Positions 1-5,942 of a DNA stretch of 6,920 nucleotides are shown in pieces (the stretch's first letter is position 1; the number at the start of each line of letters is the position of its first letter). A program made the translations under genes and the position numbers. The stretch covers positions 1-6,920 of the forward strand of contig CALADR010000382.1 in assembly GCA_937890845.1 (NCBI GenBank), given 5' to 3'. The notes beneath the pieces were generated by a model. That model searched no databases and was not told where the DNA came from. It saw only the letters and a list, made by a program, of their open reading frames with translations. The stretch is from an uncultured Bacteroidales bacterium (GTDB lineage: Bacteria > Bacteroidota > Bacteroidia > Bacteroidales > UBA932).

Positions 1-165
1 GTAATTGTCGTGTCTGAAGAAACCGGACACATATCCTTCGTCAAAGGAGGTCAGGTAACAGGAATAGGCAATATCAACGAGCTCAAGCTTTTACTCAACA
101 ACTCTTTTTCAGATCAACGGGACAGACAAGACAGTGAAGACAAGAAAGAAGCTGAAAAGAAATGA
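1..165 (+). CDS. cdaA: Diadenylate cyclase (CdaA/DacA family), C-terminal end only
   Basis: Frame 1 is open from the left edge to TGA at 163-165 and encodes the last 54 residues of a protein whose start lies outside the window. It begins VIVVSEETGHISFVKGG, which matches the end of the DisA_N domain of membrane-anchored diadenylate cyclases, where a SEETG segment follows the final strands. These enzymes condense two ATP into cyclic di-AMP, a messenger controlling potassium and osmotic balance and envelope stress. The catalytic DGA and RHR motifs and the N-terminal membrane helices would lie upstream and cannot be checked. After about residue 37 the sequence becomes a charged tail rich in Asp, Glu, Lys and Gln, probably disordered. 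The stop overlaps the longer mutS2 start as ATGA, suggesting co-transcription and possibly translational coupling. The identification rests on a short fragment; a stand-alone DisA-like protein is the main alternative. Confidence 0.8.
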   Translation, partial: VIVVSEETGHISFVKGGQVTGIGNINELKLLLNNSFSDQRDRQDSEDKKEAEKK

Positions 166-2741
166 ATTTGAACCAAACGAACGAAAACAGGCAGGAAATA
201 AAAATGGGAGAAGACAATATCCGTATTGAACAGAAACTTGGTTTTGACAGAATACGAAAAATGATTGCCGACAAATGCTCCACTGACTATGCTGTGGAAA
301 GAGTTGGAAGCGAACATTTTTCCAATAACGCCAAAGAAATCAGACACAGGCTCCTGCTTACGGATGAAATGCGCCTGATAATGATGTTTGAAGAGTCTTT
401 CCCTACAGGCGGGTATATAGACTGCATTGATTTCCTCAAGCCCCTTTCCAACGAATCGTCTTATATCGATCTTCTGTCTTTAAGAAAGCTAAAGACAATG
501 CTGGAGACTCTGGATAAGGTTACGTCCTTTTTCAACGACTCCAGAGACGGAATATACCCGAACCTGAAAAAAATGGCGGAACCAATAATGGGATTTCCGA
601 CAATAAGACACAGGATTGACGGGATATTGGACAGGTTCGGAGATGTCAAGGATACTGCATCAGACGAGTTGTACAGCATAAGAAAATCCCTCCGCGACAA
701 GGAAGGGGCAATATCAAGACGCATAAACGCCCTGCTGCGTAAAGCACAGGATGAAGGTATTGTTGACAAAGATGCAGGAATTACTGTCAGAGACGGGAAA
801 ATGCTTCTTCCGGTCTCTGCTGCCAACAAAAAGAAAATCCCAGGTTTCATATACGATGAATCTGCATCAGGCAAGACAGCGTTTATCGAGCCTGCTGAAA
901 TCATTGAGCTTGACAACCAGATAAATGAACTGAAGTTTGCGGAAAACCGTGAAATATTCCGCATTCTGATGGAAATGAGCGATTTCCTGCGTCCATATAT
1001 TCCTGACTTGCTGATTGCCGCTGAATATTTGGGGGAAATCGATTTCATAATGGCAAAGGCCCAGGTTTCTCTTGAAATAATAGCCGGAATGCCTGTCATT
1101 TCAGACAACGGTGAGATGAATATAAGGAAAGCACGACATCCGCTGCTCGAAAAAGCCCTGAAAAAAGAAAAAAAGGAAATCGTTCCGCTTTCAGCTAATC
1201 TGTCCGCCCAAAAGCACATTCTGCTGATATCCGGACCTAATGCCGGAGGAAAGTCAGTATGTCTGAAGACTGTGGGACTGTTGCAGTACATGTTCCAGTG
1301 GGGAATGCTGATACCTACTTCTGAAACGTCTGAAATGCCTGTCTTTGACAGAATTATGGTCAATATAGGAGATGACCAGTCTTTGGACAACGACTTGAGT
1401 ACATACAGTTCTTTTCTTGCTGACATGAAGGAAATGCTCAGGCTCGCTGACGACAAGACCCTGGTACTGATAGATGAATTCGGTTCCGGAACCGAGCCTA
1501 CTGCCGGCGGTGCCATTGCCGAAGCTCTTCTTTGTGAAATGGACAAGCGCGGTGTATATGGCGTTATAACTACGCACTATACCAACTTGAAAATGTATGC
1601 ATCCGGAGACAATGGTGTAGTAAACGGAGCTATGATGTTTGATGTCAAGAATATAGCCCCTCTGTTCAAGCTTGAAACAGGGCTTCCTGGCAATTCATTT
1701 GCATTCGAACTGGCCAGAAAAATGGGCTTGCCGGAAGAGATAGTAAAGGACGCAGAGACAAGAGCCGGAGAGAACTTCATTGACATTGAGCGTAATCTGA
1801 GGAAAATTGCCAGAAACCGCAAGGCTCTTGACGAAAAACTTGTACGCATAAAAAATACAGACAAGACTCTGGAAAACATAACCGAGAGGTATCAGAAGGA
1901 ACTTCTTGACATAAAGAAAATCAAAAAAGAAATTCTGGACCAGGCTCAGAAAGAAGCTCAGGAAATAATCCGCGGAGCCAACAGGCAGGTAGAAAATACT
2001 ATCCGCACAATTAAAGAAGCTCAGGCTGAGAAAGAAATCACACAAGAGGCCAGACAGGAGTTGCAGAACTTTGTATCTGTTCTGACGACCAAAAAAGTTC
2101 AGGACCAGAAAAACAAAGAAGACTATATTGAGAAGAAAATCAGGCAACTGGATGCCAGACGCGAAAGGGCCAGGTTAAGGAAAGAGAAAAAAGCCGATGA
2201 AAAGACCAGGCAGGAGATGCTGGAGCAAAGGCTTGAAAGAGAGAGAGAAGAGGAATTCAGAAATGCCCCACTGAAACCTGGAGAGAAAGTACGTCTTAAA
2301 GCAGGAGGAATGGTCGGAGAAGTGGCAAAAGTATCAGCCAAAACCATTGTTGTGAACATTGGAAACATAAGTACAAAGCTTTCACCAGACAAAGTGGAAC
2401 GAATAACATCCAATGAGTTCCGCAATGTAATGAGACAGACTCCGAAAACGGAGTCGTCTATAAAAATCGACCACTCAATAAGCGAAAGGAAACTCAACTT
2501 CAGCACTGAACTTGATGTAAGGGGAGAAAGACTGAACGATGCTATAGAAAAAGTAATGCGCTATGTGGATGACGCCATAATGCTGAATATGACAAGCGTA
2601 AGGATAATACATGGCAAAGGCACCGGAGTATTGAGAGAGGAAATCCAGAAATTCCTGAAAAGCACTCCAGGTGTCGCTTCAGTAACGGACGAGCACATAC
2701 AGTTCGGAGGTACCGGCGTTACTATTGTTACTTTTGACTAA
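162..2741 (+). CDS. mutS2: MutS2 family ATPase with C-terminal Smr domain
   Basis: Numbered from ATG 162, the 859 residues show the full MutS2 layout. A lever and clamp region without the mismatch-binding domain of MutS comes first. The ABC-type ATPase follows: Walker A GPNAGGKS at 358-365, signature DNDLSTYSSF at 409-418, Walker B LVLIDEF at 434-440, and the switch histidines in TTHYTN. A long charged coiled coil spans about 540-700, then a small KOW-like beta domain near 704-745. A C-terminal Smr domain carries LDVRG at 784-788 and HGKGTG at 817-822. Known members split collided ribosomes (Bacillus) or limit recombination (Helicobacter); which applies here is not shown. Length is slightly above the usual 780-840. 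The start is uncertain: ATG 204 (845 aa) has an A-rich leader with AGGA seven bases before it and begins closer to where homologues begin, while ATG 162 overlaps the upstream stop. Confidence 0.95.
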   Translation: MNLNQTNENRQEIKMGEDNIRIEQKLGFDRIRKMIADKCSTDYAVERVGSEHFSNNAKEIRHRLLLTDEMRLIMMFEESFPTGGYIDCIDFLKPLSNESSYIDLLSLRKLKTMLETLDKVTSFFNDSRDGIYPNLKKMAEPIMGFPTIRHRIDGILDRFGDVKDTASDELYSIRKSLRDKEGAISRRINALLRKAQDEGIVDKDAGITVRDGKMLLPVSAANKKKIPGFIYDESASGKTAFIEPAEIIELDNQINELKFAENREIFRILMEMSDFLRPYIPDLLIAAEYLGEIDFIMAKAQVSLEIIAGMPVISDNGEMNIRKARHPLLEKALKKEKKEIVPLSANLSAQKHILLISGPNAGGKSVCLKTVGLLQYMFQWGMLIPTSETSEMPVFDRIMVNIGDDQSLDNDLSTYSSFLADMKEMLRLADDKTLVLIDEFGSGTEPTAGGAIAEALLCEMDKRGVYGVITTHYTNLKMYASGDNGVVNGAMMFDVKNIAPLFKLETGLPGNSFAFELARKMGLPEEIVKDAETRAGENFIDIERNLRKIARNRKALDEKLVRIKNTDKTLENITERYQKELLDIKKIKKEILDQAQKEAQEIIRGANRQVENTIRTIKEAQAEKEITQEARQELQNFVSVLTTKKVQDQKNKEDYIEKKIRQLDARRERARLRKEKKADEKTRQEMLEQRLEREREEEFRNAPLKPGEKVRLKAGGMVGEVAKVSAKTIVVNIGNISTKLSPDKVERITSNEFRNVMRQTPKTESSIKIDHSISERKLNFSTELDVRGERLNDAIEKVMRYVDDAIMLNMTSVRIIHGKGTGVLREEIQKFLKSTPGVASVTDEHIQFGGTGVTIVTFD

Positions 2742-2752
2742 AAGACTGAATT

Positions 2753-3145
2753 ATGGAAATGCGCATTTTTATGGACTGCAAAAAGGGTTTTGTTGCTATT
2801 GCCTCAGCAGCTGCTTTGGCATTCGTCATTTCATGCTCAGCAAAAAACGGCAGTACGGAAGAGTGTTCTCCGGAAAAGGCATTGGACGAATATTATTCCG
2901 GGGTAATTGCCGAAAGGCTTGCAGAAAAAGAAAACTCAAGAGAAGAACTGGCTGAGATTGTCCCTGAAATGATCAGTCTGGAAGTCAAGGACAAAAGAAA
3001 AACAAGAGAGGGTTGCGAATTGACATTTACACTGACTCTTGAGAGCAGAATACAGCCTGATGGCGTGAATATGACTAAAGACAAGAAAGCGGAAATGATA
3101 CAGGAGGGCGAGCATTGGAGGGTAAAACGGATAACAGACCTTTAG
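2753..3145 (+). CDS. Small predicted lipoprotein of unknown function
   Basis: This 130-residue protein begins 11 bases after mutS2. It has a lipoprotein signal: Lys10-Lys11, an Ala-rich hydrophobic core at about 12-26, and lipobox VIS-C with the lipidated Cys at 28. Export and anchoring to the inner or outer membrane by the Lgt/LspA route are therefore likely. The mature part is about 100 residues, acidic then mixed, with a predicted helix (35-65) followed by alternating strands and a closing GEHWRVKRI stretch. That ending resembles small NTF2-like or DUF4878-type Bacteroidota lipoproteins, but the likeness is weak and I do not assign a family. In-frame ATGs at 2759 and 2771 are possible starts; the last gives a compact 22-residue signal peptide. 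The final 31 bases overlap the next gene. It is a real gene by its signal, spacing and position, but its function is unknown. Confidence 0.82.
   Translation: MEMRIFMDCKKGFVAIASAAALAFVISCSAKNGSTEECSPEKALDEYYSGVIAERLAEKENSREELAEIVPEMISLEVKDKRKTREGCELTFTLTLESRIQPDGVNMTKDKKAEMIQEGEHWRVKRITDL
3102..3108 (+). promoter_or_regulatory. Strong ribosome binding site for the TTG-started yraN
   Basis: AGGAGGG lies six bases before TTG 3115, inside the codons for Gln-Glu-Gly-Glu of the lipoprotein. It is the best Shine-Dalgarno match in the window and decides the yraN start, because no ATG or GTG start in that frame lies between it and the conserved GRKGED motif. Confidence 0.6.
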
Positions 3146-3498
3146 GCAGAAAAGGCGAGGATGCCGCATGTACATTTCTTGTCGGGCGGGGACACAGTAT
3201 TCTCGAGCGGAACTGGAGATTCGGACGACTGGAAATAGACATTATAAGTATGGATGAGAATGGCATTCATTTTGTCGAAGTAAAATGCCGGAGATTGCCG
3301 ATGGAAGCAGAACCGCAAGAAAGTGTGACTCGGACAAAACAACAAAGGATATACAGGGCTGCCTTGGGATATATAAACAGCAAAAACTGCTTCAAGACAG
3401 GTGACCTGGAATGCCACTTCGATATCGTATCTGTCATACTGGGAAAAGAATCTGTCAGTATAAGATACTTTGAGGATGCATTCTTCCCCGGAATTTGA
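3115..3498 (+). CDS. yraN: YraN/UPF0102 family protein with endonuclease-like fold
   Basis: The 127 residues match the UPF0102 family closely. GRKGEDAA is at 11-18, then ILERNWRFGRLEID at 29-42, then the strand FVEVKCR at 53-59. Later come the helix KQQRIYRAALGYI and the strand CHFDIVSV. Asp42 and the E55-x-K57 pair form the PD-(D/E)xK-type site of this Holliday-junction-resolvase-like fold. Glu15 corresponds to the conserved helix acidic residue. The usual GRGEID is GRLEID here. The family is widespread and conserved, but its biological role is not established; a DNA-processing function is inferred from the fold. Length is typical (115-130). The start is TTG 3115, inside the lipoprotein gene (31-base overlap) and preceded by a strong Shine-Dalgarno. 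Translation may thus be coupled to that gene. Confidence 0.9.
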   Translation: MEGKTDNRPLGRKGEDAACTFLVGRGHSILERNWRFGRLEIDIISMDENGIHFVEVKCRRLPMEAEPQESVTRTKQQRIYRAALGYINSKNCFKTGDLECHFDIVSVILGKESVSIRYFEDAFFPGI

Positions 3499-3513
3499 AA
3501 AGATGATTTTAGT

Positions 3514-3520
3514 AAAGGAG
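3514..3520 (+). promoter_or_regulatory. Ribosome binding site of the guanylyltransferase gene
   Basis: AAAGGAG sits five bases before ATG 3526 in the 27-base gap after yraN. It supports this start, which also places the nucleotide-binding loop at residues 11-18, as usual for the family. Confidence 0.55.
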
Positions 3521-3525
3521 AATAT

Positions 3526-4620
3526 ATGAACAATAACCACTATTGCGTTATAATGGCAGGAGGAAGCGGAAACAGGCTATGGCCAGCCAGCCGTTCGTCC
3601 CGTCCCAAACAGTTTCTGGACATTGCCGGTACAGGAAAGACTTTCTTGAGGAGCACATACGAGCGGTTCGCCGCGATTTTTCCGGAAAAAAACATCCTGG
3701 TGGTATCTGTACAGAAATACAAAGATTTGGTAATGAGAGAAATTCCTGAACTTCAGGAAGAAAACCTATTACTTGAACCTTATGCCAGAGACACCGCACC
3801 TTGTATAGCCTATGCAGCCTACACTCTGCTCAAGAGAAATCCGGATGCCATAATGGTAGTTTCTCCTGCAGACCACCTTATCTCCGATACTGACAATTTC
3901 AGGAACGACATATACAATGCCATTAACTTCGCGACAGAAAATGAAGTCCTTATCACACTGGGGATAACTCCTGTGCGACCGGACCCGAATTTCGGATATA
4001 TCCAAATCGCCGGAGGAAAAGGGGCAAACCTGAAAGACGGGGCCATTAAAGTAAAGACTTTTACAGAAAAACCTGACATCAGTCTCGCCAAGGTATTCAT
4101 AGAAACAGGCGAATTTTTCTGGAACTCCGGTATTTTCGTATGGTCTGCAAAAACCATTATAAATGAAATGCAGGCGCTTCTTCCTGAAGTTACTGTGCTT
4201 TTCAAGGGATGGGAGCATGTAATTGGAAGCAAGATGGAAGAAGACTTTATAAACAAGGTATATACTGACTGTATAAAGATTTCAATTGATTACGGTATTA
4301 TGGAAAAGACTGGGAAAGCATGGCTCTTCCCGGCCAAGTTCAAATGGGAAGATATCGGGTCATGGGAATCATTATATAGCGGCATAGGCGAAAAAGACAG
4401 CAACGGAAATATTTGTAATACAAATGCTTACCTCACAGAAAACAGTTCCAGCCTTGTATTATATTCAGACAAGAAGGACAAACTCATAGCTGTAAGAGGT
4501 CTTGACAATTTCGTCGTGATTGATACCGGTAACGCCTTGCTTATATGCCCCAAAGATGACAAAAAGCTAAAAGAATTCACGGCCAGGCTGGCAATGCCGG
4601 GATATGAAAACTATAAATAG
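3526..4620 (+). CDS. manC: Mannose-1-phosphate guanylyltransferase
   Basis: The enzyme transfers GMP from GTP to mannose-1-phosphate, giving GDP-mannose for surface glycans and for GDP-fucose and related sugars in the cytoplasm. Its 364 residues contain every expected nucleotidyltransferase motif. The GTP loop GGSGNRLWPASR is at 12-23, followed by PKQF at 27-30. EPYARDTAP precedes SPADH at 113-117, where Asp116 would bind metal. FTEKPD is at 179-184, with Lys182 as the sugar-phosphate ligand. FFWNSGIFVW is at 197-206 and WEDIGSW at 274-280. The protein ends after a short left-handed-helix region and lacks the phosphomannose isomerase domain fused in enteric ManC, so it is the single-domain form usual in Bacteroidota. 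No other GDP-sugar or glycan gene lies nearby. Glucose-1-phosphate transferases are the alternative, but WPxSR-xxPKQF and FFWNSG favour the mannose enzyme. Confidence 0.93.
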   Translation: MNNNHYCVIMAGGSGNRLWPASRSSRPKQFLDIAGTGKTFLRSTYERFAAIFPEKNILVVSVQKYKDLVMREIPELQEENLLLEPYARDTAPCIAYAAYTLLKRNPDAIMVVSPADHLISDTDNFRNDIYNAINFATENEVLITLGITPVRPDPNFGYIQIAGGKGANLKDGAIKVKTFTEKPDISLAKVFIETGEFFWNSGIFVWSAKTIINEMQALLPEVTVLFKGWEHVIGSKMEEDFINKVYTDCIKISIDYGIMEKTGKAWLFPAKFKWEDIGSWESLYSGIGEKDSNGNICNTNAYLTENSSSLVLYSDKKDKLIAVRGLDNFVVIDTGNALLICPKDDKKLKEFTARLAMPGYENYK

Positions 4621-4643
4621 AAACTAAAAAACATCATAAGACT

Positions 4644-5093
4644 ATGGAACTTGAAAAACAAATTCAATCTGATATGATTGCAGCAATGAAGGCTCACGAA
4701 ACAAGCCGTCTGGCTGCATTAAGAGGCATAAAAGCAGCTATTTTACTTGCAAAGACTGCAGAAAACGGAAACGGAGAGGTTTCAGATAACGAGATTATAA
4801 AAATCATTCAGAAACTTGTAAAACAACGTAAGGAAAGTGCTGAAATATATGCAGGACAAAACCGCCCTGAACTGGCAGAAAACGAGCTTGCAGAAGCCAA
4901 GGCTATGGAAGTTTATCTTCCAAAGCAGCTTGAGGAATCTGAAGTTGAAAATATCCTTAGAGAAATAATTGCTGAAACAGGTGCCTGCAAGCCGTCAGAT
5001 ATGGGCAAAGTCATGGGAGTAGCTACAAAAAGACTTGCAGGACAGGCCGACGGAAAACTCATCAGCACACTTGTAAAAAAACTGCTTGTCTGA
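4644..5093 (+). CDS. yqeY: GatB/YqeY domain-containing protein
   Basis: This 149-residue soluble, largely helical protein is a full-length stand-alone YqeY. It opens with the amphipathic segment IQSDMIAAMKAHETSRLAAL, then GIKAAI, and LVKQRKESAEIY near residues 57-68. It closes with SDMGKVMGVATKRLAGQADG, the hallmark C-terminal motif, followed by a last helix. The same fold forms the tail of the GatB subunit of tRNA-dependent amidotransferase, where it contacts tRNA. The free protein has no settled function, so a tRNA-related role is only inferred. It starts 24 bases after the manC stop codon, with an A-rich leader and no clear Shine-Dalgarno. Its stop codon lies within a hairpin-forming inverted repeat (5080-5102). 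Length and motifs are normal. Confidence 0.92.
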   Translation: MELEKQIQSDMIAAMKAHETSRLAALRGIKAAILLAKTAENGNGEVSDNEIIKIIQKLVKQRKESAEIYAGQNRPELAENELAEAKAMEVYLPKQLEESEVENILREIIAETGACKPSDMGKVMGVATKRLAGQADGKLISTLVKKLLV

Positions 5094-5102
5094 CAAGCGG
5101 TT
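5080..5102. repeat. Inverted repeat across the yqeY stop codon
   Basis: The arms AACTGCTTGT (5080-5089) and ACAAGCGGTT (5093-5102) pair over ten positions around a three-base turn, with one G-T wobble on the plus strand. No T-run follows on the plus strand, so it is not a standard terminator for yqeY. On the minus strand the A-run at 5075-5081 becomes a T-run, giving a terminator-like shape with one mismatch in the stem. It could stop antisense transcription arriving from the transporter side, stabilise the 3' end of the upstream mRNA, or bind a regulator. Confidence 0.5.
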
Positions 5103-5107
5103 AACCG
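5098..5107. promoter_or_regulatory. Perfect palindrome CGGTTAACCG, possible operator
   Basis: This ten-base perfect palindrome overlaps the right arm of the preceding inverted repeat and ends 25 bases before the start codon of the DeoR-family repressor. The position suits an autoregulatory operator. Against that, it is short, no second copy was noticed in the window, and no Bacteroidota promoter (-33 TTTG and -7 TAnnTTTG) could be recognised around it. The role is inferred. Confidence 0.3.
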
Positions 5108-5132
5108 AAAATAACCTCATGAGTCATATATT

Positions 5133-5900
5133 ATGATCAGTATTGCAGAACGACACAAATATATAAAGGAGCAGATGGCCAGAAACGGATTTGTCCGGGT
5201 TCAGGATATAGCTGACCAGCTTGGCGTTACAGGAGCTACGATCCGTAAAGACCTGAGAATCCTTGAAAGCCAGAACGTGCTGTATAGAACTCATGGCAGC
5301 GCATCTCCTGTAAAGCCTCATGTGATGGATATAAGCATCACTGAGAAGCAGACACAGAATATAACGCAGAAAAGGATGATAGCCCTGGCTGCTCAGAATA
5401 CAATCAAGCCTGACGATGCCATCATTCTGGCCTCAGGTTCGACAGTAACAGCTTTTGCTGAAATACTGCAGCCTATGGGTTCTCTTAACGTAGTGACTCC
5501 GTCTCTCGGAATCGCAGTACTTCTCAATGAGAAAGAAAATATCAAGGTGATTGTCCTCGGAGGGGAAATGTACAAGAATTCCCTGTCAGTAAGAGGTGTT
5601 TATGCTGAACAGGGACTTGCAAACGTGAGCTGTTCAAAGCTTTTCATCGGATGTGACGGAATAGACTTCGAATCCGGAATCACTTGTGCTACTATACAGG
5701 AGGCAAGGCTTACAAAAGCTATGATGAAAGCGGCTTCCAAAACAGTAGTATTGGCTGATTCTTCAAAATTCGGACGCAGGGGATTCGGTAAGATTGGAGA
5801 AATCGAGGATATCGATATCATAATAACAGACTCCGGCATCTCTGATACACTCAAGGAGCAAATCGAAGAAGCCGGAGTTCAGGTTATAATTGCAGACTGA
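5133..5900 (+). CDS. DeoR/GlpR family transcriptional repressor
   Basis: The 255-residue protein has the standard two-part structure. An N-terminal winged helix-turn-helix spans about 5-57, with VQDIADQLGVTGATIRKDL as its core and the wing ending RTHGSA. A DeoRC sugar-phosphate sensor domain spans about 75-235. Sensor motifs are ASGST at 100-104, LGGEMY at 142-147, IGCDGID at 172-178, EARL at 190-193 and LADSSKFGRRGF at 207-218. Members usually repress a sugar or polyol operon until a phosphorylated intermediate binds the ISOCOT-like pocket. The convergent neighbour is a GlpT-like transporter, so glycerol-3-phosphate or another organophosphate is a reasonable but unproven effector. The start has no Shine-Dalgarno but agrees with family N-termini. 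The wing ends HGSA rather than the common HGGA, and QN replaces the usual glycine before VLYR. Confidence 0.92.
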   Translation: MISIAERHKYIKEQMARNGFVRVQDIADQLGVTGATIRKDLRILESQNVLYRTHGSASPVKPHVMDISITEKQTQNITQKRMIALAAQNTIKPDDAIILASGSTVTAFAEILQPMGSLNVVTPSLGIAVLLNEKENIKVIVLGGEMYKNSLSVRGVYAEQGLANVSCSKLFIGCDGIDFESGITCATIQEARLTKAMMKAASKTVVLADSSKFGRRGFGKIGEIEDIDIIITDSGISDTLKEQIEEAGVQVIIAD

Positions 5901-5909
5901 TTAGAAGCT

Positions 5910-5936
5910 GTTTGAATTTTTGAAAAATTTTTAAAC
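5910..5936. terminator. AT-rich inverted repeat between convergent genes, candidate bidirectional terminator
   Basis: The core AATTTTT-G-AAAAATT (5915-5929) is a perfect inverted repeat, and outer bases GTTT (5910-5913) and AAAC (5933-5936) also pair if two bases are bulged. It lies ten bases after the repressor stop and six bases from the transporter stop. T-runs on both strands fit a shared terminator, but the stem has almost no G or C and would be weak. Confidence 0.35.
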
Positions 5937-5942
5937 TACTTC

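Noticed and set aside
461..1546. Long open frame of 361 codons on the minus strand
   Set aside because: It lies wholly opposite the MutS2 ATPase region, is rich in Ser and Ile as expected of an antisense shadow, and shows no recognisable motif.
2440..2456. Small inverted repeat (GACTCCGAAAACGGAGTC) inside mutS2
   Set aside because: The arms ACTCCG and CGGAGT can pair, but the site is within the conserved coding frame between the KOW-like and Smr domains, has no T-run, and is probably incidental.
2725..2955. Plus-strand open frame of 76 codons bridging mutS2 and the lipoprotein
   Set aside because: It overlaps both genes in another frame, has Cys- and Arg-rich composition without motifs, and conflicts with the clear lipoprotein signal frame.
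3819..4256. Minus-strand frames of 145-149 codons opposite manC
   Set aside because: They are two overlapping antisense shadows of a gene with all expected motifs, and neither resembles a known family.
5119..5136. Five-codon mini-ORF (MSHIL) ending across the repressor start as ATGA
   Set aside because: It has no Shine-Dalgarno, and a short frame such as this is expected by chance. It could couple translation, but nothing in the sequence supports that.
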